Shown: piece by piece, positions 56,859 through 64,000 of the stretch
Numbering within the stretch: position 1 is the stretch's first letter
How the letters are laid out: each line of letters starts with the position of its first letter
Source of the DNA: Crotophaga sulcirostris
Taxonomy: Eukaryota; Chordata; Aves; Cuculiformes; Crotophagidae
Assembly (NCBI GenBank): GCA_013397455.1
Contig: VYZB01000024.1
Coordinates: 3,728,822-3,792,821, forward strand
DNA: 64,000 nucleotides
Direction of reading: 5' to 3'
Program-made: the position numbers and the translations under genes
The notes under the pieces: generated by a model
The model's database searches: none
Seen by the model: only the letters and a program-made list of their open reading frames with translations
Told to the model about the DNA's origin: nothing

Positions 56859-59030
56859 CATGGCCAAGAGTAAGTTCAAGGACTCAAAGAGTGAGCTTAC
56901 TGGTCAGTACAGAAACAGTTCTTCCAGGCTGCATCGGCATGCAAGACATCAGAAGCATATCAGTCCAGCAGCTGAGGTTTGGCACATGGTAAGTATCCAA
57001 CAAGAAGAGTTTGATCAGGCTTGCAACAAGCTCTATTACTTCTGTTTCTTTTCTAAATGTACATAGTTTCATGTACATGCATGCAGTTCTCCACTGTCTC
57101 TCAAATATTTCTTTCTTTCTCTCTTTAGAGAAAACTAAAAATGCCAGCAACTCACTCCTCATGAGCAATTTCATCCTGTAACTCACAGGATTTTGTGCAG
57201 GCCACGTAACATTTTTGGTAAAGAATATAATTGCAATTGCACATTTCTAAGGTATGGTAAATAGCATGAAATTATTTTAAAATGTTATGAAAAACGCATT
57301 TGCAGTGTTCCTTTAAGTGTTTTAACAAAGCTTCAGTTGAAATTGCTTTATTCCAAAGCAATCAAAGATAGAGTACTTTGATAAGGACCTCTTTATCTCC
57401 TTGCAAATGACTGAGATACAGATACTTTCCAGAAGGAGAATGCACCAGAAAATATGCAACCTTACGTTTTACTAGCCATAGATATCTAGCACCATAAAAC
57501 ATCAGCTGCTTAGTTTCTGAAGATTCTGTCGTAGTAAAAACAGCAGATGAGCAGAGTCATAGTAGTGCCCAGAGGCCTTATGCAAGTTTAGGTTTGGCAC
57601 CATATGAACATACAAGCTCTATTCAGTACACTCAAGCCATTCTATAGCCAAAGCAGCAGCAATCTCATAGATAAAAAGCAAAAATGAAGCTAAAATTAAG
57701 CAGTGCACTCATGCCATCTTCCAGGAAATACAGTACCACATACCTCCTTGTCATACTCCTTGGACAACATAGGTAAATAAAATAGATATTTGCCTAAACA
57801 AACTGGTCAGAAGACACATTGTTATCATTCAGAGCTGTAAGCTTGTCTATATTACAGGATCCAGAGAAGCACCTTTAATGTATGGGTTTTGAAGCACACT
57901 TTGAAGAGATTCTCTAACCTCCTGAGACACAAAGCTGCACAGAAAAAAATCAATTCCCGATCTGATAAGATCCAGATAACTTTAAATACTTTTCAGTGGA
58001 CATCAGAACAGACAAGACGCACGTAAGGATGTCCACATAACTCTCCCAGAGCTTTACATGAAGTGAGGTCACTCTGCAACTCTCTTAGAGGAACAGCATA
58101 ATGCAAAAGAGCAAATTTCAAGAACTTGTTAAAACCACAGGCAGTTGGAACATGCAATCTCAGCAGTACCTCTCTAACATATTGAAGACATAAATCAACT
58201 TCTTTCACCACCTCTTTTAACCCTCACCTTGCTCTGGTAAAGAAAGTGTGGGGGGAGGGATAGTAGTACAAAGAAATAGATAAACCCAACTAAGACAAAA
58301 AACCCAGTGTAATAAAGCTCCTTTTCAGGGTAACGGTGCTCACTGAAGAAGAGAACTGTATCATATGGACTTTTTCCACAAGGGAGTCGCTCTGCGAGTG
58401 CCTTCCCTGGGATTATTCTTGCCAGTGGCCCCTGTAACTTGTTGTGCATCTTGTGGGATTAGGACTCAAGCAGATCCCTAAGGGTAAACATCATGAGTGA
58501 AGACTTGTGCAGTAAAACAAAGCAAATGAAACTGAACACACAAACAATGGTGGGGAGAACAGGGCAGTGTAGTAAATGATTTGCTTTCTTTTCTGTTTCA
58601 GTCACAGTCATCATGCATGGTTCTTTGTACTTAAACAAGGTTTGAAGTTATTAGCACTCACACAAATTCAGTGTCCCTTTATCAGGCAAATTCTGGTCTC
58701 TTAAGAAGTAAAGATGCAGCAGTAAGTCATAAGCAGCATAAAGACATGTTTCTGAGGGGGAAAGTGGAAAGAAGAGTCTCATGATACATAAGGTATTTAA
58801 GAATATGTAAATATTCCAAAAGGTAACTACACATCAGCAAGCACCACTGGACCTGTACAGACTAGCAATAGGACCTTCCACATCGATCTTACGTGGCATT
58901 ATCACATCAAAAAAAATTACCGTGGTTCCATTAAGTGCCATAACACAATAAGGTCTACAGCACCCACACTCAGTGATGCTTCAGGGAAAGATTCCTCTTT
59001 CCTTACTCACCAACCACTTTCCCCTACAGT

Positions 59031-59080
59031 TATCATAGAATCATAGACTGGATGGAGCCTGTCTGTAAGGGACTCTGCTC
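59031..59080 (-). repeat. Possible CR1 tail remnant (reverse)
   Basis: The phrase tatcatagaatcatagactg followed by gatggagcctgtctgtaagg resembles the reverse complement of a CR1 terminus (repeated TCATAGAA then a GGTT..GGAAGGGAC-like segment). Only about 50 bp match, so this is tentative. Confidence 0.45.
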
Positions 59081-62000
59081 CTTTCATGGACATAGTAAGC
59101 CACCAGGATGCTTGGATCCCTCACCTGTTCCCTTCTGAGGGCCCATCAAATCCACATGCAATGCAATGCAATTCTTCTCTACCATTTTGCTGAAGGAAGG
59201 GAAGAATGGCATCAACGAGGGCAAGAAGAGTGAATTCAGTTGTTCCAGGCACATCCCATCTACTGCTAGCACAGGGGAGAGAAGCATGGGAGAAGGAGCT
59301 GAATGAAGAGGCACAATGGAGCAGGATGATGCACAAAGGAACACACTGGGTATGCAGGACAGCAAAATAACCAACGTGACATGGTTGTACCAGCATCAAA
59401 CAGTTTTGGTATTGTTTGGAATCACGTTCATTTAGAACTGCATTGACACGGTTTCTATTTCAGTCATTGCTTATCCAGACCTCATTAAATCACATTGCCT
59501 AGGGCAGGCATTGAAACATTTCTGCACAGAAAAAGGACCATGGAGCCAGGGCCAGTGGCATCAATCCTTCACAGAACTCCAATTAACTCAGTCAAGGTGA
59601 TGCATCTTGCAGGTCTGGGGTGTTCAGTGGGAAATGTCTGACTGTACTAACACCAAGACATACAAGGAGCCTGTGATGGGGACTAACTACTTTTGATATG
59701 ACGAGGTTTAGGATTTTAAAGGTAAATACAGCAGTAAATGGAAAGAACATGTGACTCCACTGATACAGTTTCCATAGTAAACAGTTTCAGAAAAACACAA
59801 GCAGAAAGACAATTAAAAAAATGTTAAATATGTCAGAACTGCAAAAAAAAGTTTCTTAACTTTGCATTAGAAATATCTTAATTATTGCCATGTAAGTAAA
59901 GTCAGCTACAAACCTCTTCATCTTACATTACTGATATATTTCTGACTGTCAGGCACTTGTTCTTCAAAAGACTTATACATGCACTTGAAATTAAGCATGC
60001 AAGTAGTCCCACCAGCTACAGTTCATGCCTTCATTTGAACAGTTGCTTTAGAACTATAGGGTTTTTTATTATGTGATACTTGTGTTCACTTTGTTCATAA
60101 GACAATAATTTTTAAATAACTTATACATTCCAGCTAATGGAGTCCACCAGAATGTGTCCGATGGCTAAAAGTTCACACATGCACCAAGAAACAATTACAT
60201 TAGAAAAAGAGAGATTCAACGCAGGCTTTAAAAAACTTCTCCTATACCAGCACTGTGCAGTTCAATACAAGCAGTAACATTTATTCACATGCTATTCATG
60301 GCAGAGATAAAGTTTCACGGGGTACAAGCCCACTGTTTTTATACAGTTTTTAGGCTTTATCTACTGAAATTATTCAAGTCTGGAATTTTCTTTAATGTAA
60401 TTTTTAACTTTTCTGAGTGTAGCTTAGTGGTTATGAAATACAAAGTTAAAAGATATTACATACACTAGCATCCATTATAAATACCAGTTTCTGGCCTTAT
60501 GTTGAACGGACAAAGCACAGTAGCAAAGGCAAAATCAGCAACGGAAATAGGTCCCATTGAGAAGTACCTTAGAACTTTCCAGTGAAAATAAGTTCATATT
60601 TTACCAAGCAGCAGGACTTTAAAAATACAGCATATCACACTTTGCACATGCACAATACAACAGCTATGCCCAGAACTGTGTAGCAGTATCTGGACCAAGA
60701 GTAGGTTACATTCACTCAATAGGCACAGTTAATTTTACTGTAAAATACACACTGGGTGAATGGCAAGGGGCATTAGCTAGACTGTGTAACTTCTCTTTAG
60801 AAATATCTGGCTGAAGGGCAGAAAAACATTGTGATTGCATTGTTTAACACTCAAAATGAAGAAATTAGGCATGACACACTATATAGAACGCCATTATTGC
60901 TCTGAACCCGTGTTACAATAAAGTCCTTCCATGCAGCCTGTGCAATTCAGAAAAAGAAGCCAGTACCTACGATGGCAATTTAGTTACCAATGAGGTAAAA
61001 CTTTACTGGAACATCTCATCTGCAGTTTTTACTGGTTATTTGCGCAAATATAATTTACAGCACAGTTTTCACAAACTACTTTCAAAGATTAAGAAAAGAC
61101 ACTGATGTGCAGTATACATTGTTTAAAATGTTGTATAAATTGCAAGACACTGAGTAAGAGACACCAAAGAAAATTAAATGGCACTGTAATGGACATTAAT
61201 GATTCTATGCATAAAAGCTTTGCCCATTTCTTAATACTTGAGTGCTTAACTATGCAGCCTTAACAGTATCCCGTTTGGGTTTTCCTTTCGGTCAACTGAA
61301 TTCCTAGAGTCTACTTAAAATGTCAACATTTGCAATCTTGCAAGTGAAGAGCAATTACATTCAATCCCAAAGACTCATATGCCTAAAAGGGTATAATTAA
61401 AAAATTAAAGGAAGCGGTCATGCAGGATACTGGCAAGGAAAGGGTACTGAAGGAATTTTAGAAAAATCATTTGACTCACCAGTCCATTGTTTGGCTGAGG
61501 TGAAAAAGGCAAACATTACTGAGATGCATCAGTGAGGAAGTTACAACACAATACAAGGCCCATGCCTGCAAGCACATGTGAATAACTTCAGGTCCAGAAG
61601 CTCTTTACCTGGCAAAGTTATTCGTATGTGTGCTTGCAGAACCTGAGCTCAGACATTACTGTTAAGAGTACAAAATGCTACTTACATTTTGTCACTGACT
61701 TCAATAAAAATAGAAATCCATCTGTGTTTAACAGCAACTATTTCACCTCAAGAAGATAAAAACCCTTCAAGCCTCACAAGGTGACTTAATAATTAATCCA
61801 GTCTAACTGCTCCCAGCTCTACTTTTTTTTTTTAACATGTAAGTCTCAAAACACACTCAAGCCTGTAAAAGCCATGTGAGAGCTGTAAACCCTGTAATAA
61901 AGTGCTGCACCTCTGTCTTGCAGTGCACCAAGGATGCTGATGACACTAGTGACAAGCCATTACCCTTTTTATGAGGCACCTCTCTGCCAAGCCTGACATG

Positions 62001-63176
62001 ATCAGAAACATACGATATTTAACTCAGTTTCTCCTTAAGTGTTGAGTCTTTCCAACACACGCTTGCACAGATTTTGGTGATCTGAACTGTGTAATAAACG
62101 AAAAGGCAAAGGATGCCATGCATGGAGCCCACATGTATGCCTGATTAGATACAGTAACTGCATATGCAACATTTTTTAAGTATGTGTGAGTAGTATGGAC
62201 TCAAATAGACTGCAAATTAATTAAGAACTGCTGCTTGGAGAGGAAAACATACGTAGATAGTTCATAAATTCAATTAATGAAAGACTTTTAAGTCTTTTAA
62301 CACCAATAGTTTGGCAGTATGTAACTGATATGCTGTGTGTACGGACCAGTGGGCAATCAGAAAAAGAAAGCTGCACAGGACAGCTAAGGTGTATAAATAA
62401 TAAACCTAAGATTTGGGGATGACTATTTCATATACCCTAGCAAAGAGGAATCACCTACTGCCCAATCCATTATAACAGTATGCATTTCAGATCATCTAAG
62501 TTGTTAGTGACAGTGTTGACAAGAGCAGTTCTGTAATGGACTGACATTGAAATAAAGGAGTGTGACTCCTGCCAGACTGTTTGAGCACATGTGCTGATTT
62601 GTGTTGTTTGGGGAATTTTTGTCTTCTGATGTTTCTGGATGCCAGCTTCATCACTGACTTCAACAAAAGCAGGATGTGGCCCAATCTTTTTTTAAAAGTC
62701 TCAATATTCAGAAAAGAAACCTAATGAAAGCCTAGCAGTAAGTTTTGAAACACCAACACTACATATAATTTTATCTGCCATTAGAAGCAGAAACTCTACT
62801 TTTTTATATAGCCTTGATGCAGCTAATGGTTATTATTTTTTTCCTTGGATGTAAGCATGTTATTAAACAACTGATAAAAGTATTTCAATCAATTTATCCT
62901 TCCGAAGCAGACAAAAAGTCTACCTAACGGTAGGAATCTGGCAGGAGAACATTGAGAAGCAAAGCTGGATGGAAATTATAATGAAATGTGAAAACAGAAG
63001 GTAAAAGCAAGTGCATGGAGAAAACAGGAGAAAAAGCAAAATGAGACTTTCATGCTGAGGCCTGCAAGTAGGGCAGGGCCAACACCAATGCTGGCTGAGG
63101 GCATGGTGAGGCCCACAAGGTGCTAACCTGCCAGCCGCTGTCCCAGGGACCCTATGCATTCTCTCATGCAAAATTC

Positions 63177-63390
63177 AGAATCATAGAACTGTTTGGTTGG
63201 AGAAGACCTTTGAGATCATCAGGTCCAACCGTACCTGTCTACTACTAAACCATATCCCTGAGCACTTCATCTACCTGTCTTTTAAACACCTCCAGGGATG
63301 GTGACTCAAATACCTCCCTGGGCGGCCATTCCAGTGCCTGGTAACCCTTTCAGTGAAGAATTTTTTTCTGATATCTAATCTGACAGCAGC
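63177..63390 (-). repeat. CR1 LINE fragment (3' end, reverse)
   Basis: Begins with the reversed tail gaatcatagaactgtttggt. It continues through agaagacctttgagatcatc, a cctccagggatggtgactc segment and ccctttcagtgaagaa, and stops near the ttctgatatctaatctg stretch. It abuts an oppositely oriented CR1 copy at about 63390, making a head-to-head pair. Confidence 0.9.
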
Positions 63391-64000
63391 CCCTGGAGAA
63401 GGACTTCGGGGTGCTGGCTGATGAGAAGCTCGACACGAGCTGGCAATGTGCGCTCACAGCCCAGAAGGCCAACCATGCCCTGGGCTGCATCAAAAGAAGC
63501 ATGGCCAGCAGGGCGAGGGAGGGGATTCTCCCTCTCTACTCTGCTCTCATGAGACCTCACCTGGAGTATTGTGTCCAGTTCTGGAATTCTCAGCATAAGA
63601 AGGATATGGAACCGTTGGAACGGGTCCAGAGGAGGCTACGAAGATGATCAGAGGGCTGGAGCACCTCTGCTGTGAGGACAGGCTGAGGGAGTTGGGAGAA
63701 GAGACGGCTCTGGGGAGACCTTAGAGCAGCCTTCCAGTACCTGAAGGAGGCCTAAAAGAAAGCTGGGGAGGGACTGGGGGAATGGCTTTAAACTGGAAGG
63801 GCGAAGAAGATTTAGATTAGACATTAGGAAGAAATTCTTCATAATGAGGGTGGTGAGGCCCTGGCCCAGGTTGCCCAGGGAAGCTGTGGGTGCCCCCTCT
63901 CTGGAGGTGTTCAAGGCCAGGTTGGATGGGGCCTGGGCTGGTGGGAGGTGTCCCTGCCCATGGCAGGGGGCTGGAACTGGATGATCTTTAAGGTCCCTTC
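63391..64000 (+). repeat. CR1 LINE fragment with remnant of ORF2 (continues past the window)
   Basis: About 610 bp of CR1 in plus orientation reach the window end before the terminal repeats. The frame at 63411-63647 encodes the C-terminal part of the CR1 ORF2 polyprotein, with phrases such as [20 protein letters not shown] and [17 protein letters not shown], then ERVQRR. The frame breaks just after this, consistent with a small deletion near 63635-63650. The 3' part has the ggaactggatgatctttaag hallmark. This is a dead, 5'-truncated copy, since the endonuclease and catalytic reverse transcriptase regions are absent. Confidence 0.92.

Larger units (their letters stand above)
41079..64000 (-). 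other. SLC25A13: SLC25A13 intron 1, 3' part (>22.9 kb)
   Basis: Everything upstream of exon 2 to the window edge is intron-like. I searched for a GC-rich promoter region and a minus-strand ATGGC(G/C)GC... exon followed by a donor and did not find one, so exon 1 lies beyond 64000. It contains a CATAC microsatellite, a 14-bp tandem repeat, an 11-bp-stem hairpin near 54.4 kb and four CR1 pieces at 56.5, 59.0 and 63.2-64.0 kb. A nested gene cannot be excluded, but none of the open frames shows a recognisable domain except the CR1 fragment at the end. Confidence 0.8.

Noticed and set aside
56663..56992. 109-codon open frame, plus strand
   Set aside because: Largely the antisense of a CR1 fragment and its flank, not a host gene.
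59156..59173. ATGCA pentanucleotide repeat resembling octamer sites
   Set aside because: Three short units only; no supporting regulatory context visible.
63411..63647. Open frame that looks like a conserved gene
   Set aside because: It is the C-terminal end of the CR1 retrotransposon ORF2, truncated and frame-broken, so it is annotated as repeat.

Overview
The window is vertebrate nuclear DNA, almost certainly from a bird or a close sauropsid relative. It is AT-rich and intron-dominated, with no dense arrays of open frames. Its recognisable dispersed repeats are CR1 retrotransposon fragments with the usual avian 3' tail (GATTCTATGA-type end). I cannot name the species.

The only gene I can support is SLC25A13 (citrin, mitochondrial aspartate/glutamate carrier 2, AGC2) on the minus strand. 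Ten consecutive coding exons, numbered 2 to 11 after the human gene, lie between 41078 (5') and 5826 (3'). They join in one open frame of 1162 nt, covering codons 6 to the first base of codon 393. Every exon has the length I recall for the human exon, and every junction is GT-AG with matching phase. Exon 1 (start codon, 5' UTR, promoter) lies beyond position 64000, and exons 12 to 18 lie before position 1. Both ends are therefore cut by the window and not by mutation.

Layout in gene order, right to left: 64000-41079, more than 22.9 kb of intron 1; 41078-30317, exons 2 to 4 with 4.0 and 6.4 kb introns; 30316-18212, the 12.1 kb intron 4, which holds an unusual GC-rich block near 19-20 kb; 18211-18072, exon 5; 18071-11543, intron 5; 11542-5826, a compact cluster of exons 6 to 11; 5825-1, the start of intron 11. 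Exons 2 to 9 encode the N-terminal calcium-sensing EF-hand domain and the start of the linker. Exon 10 begins the carrier domain, and exon 11 carries the first mitochondrial carrier signature. The protein exchanges matrix aspartate for cytosolic glutamate plus a proton, feeding the malate-aspartate shuttle and the urea cycle.

The rest is intron. It holds six CR1 fragments, short tandem repeats (23-bp, 14-bp, 28-bp and CATAC units), one canonical G-quadruplex motif, homopolymer tracts and one notable 11-bp hairpin. I found no second gene, RNA gene, CRISPR array or bacterial or viral system. The items most worth checking are two unusual splice sites (exon 7 donor, exon 6 acceptor), the GC-rich block in intron 4, and possible long-range enhancers in the introns.
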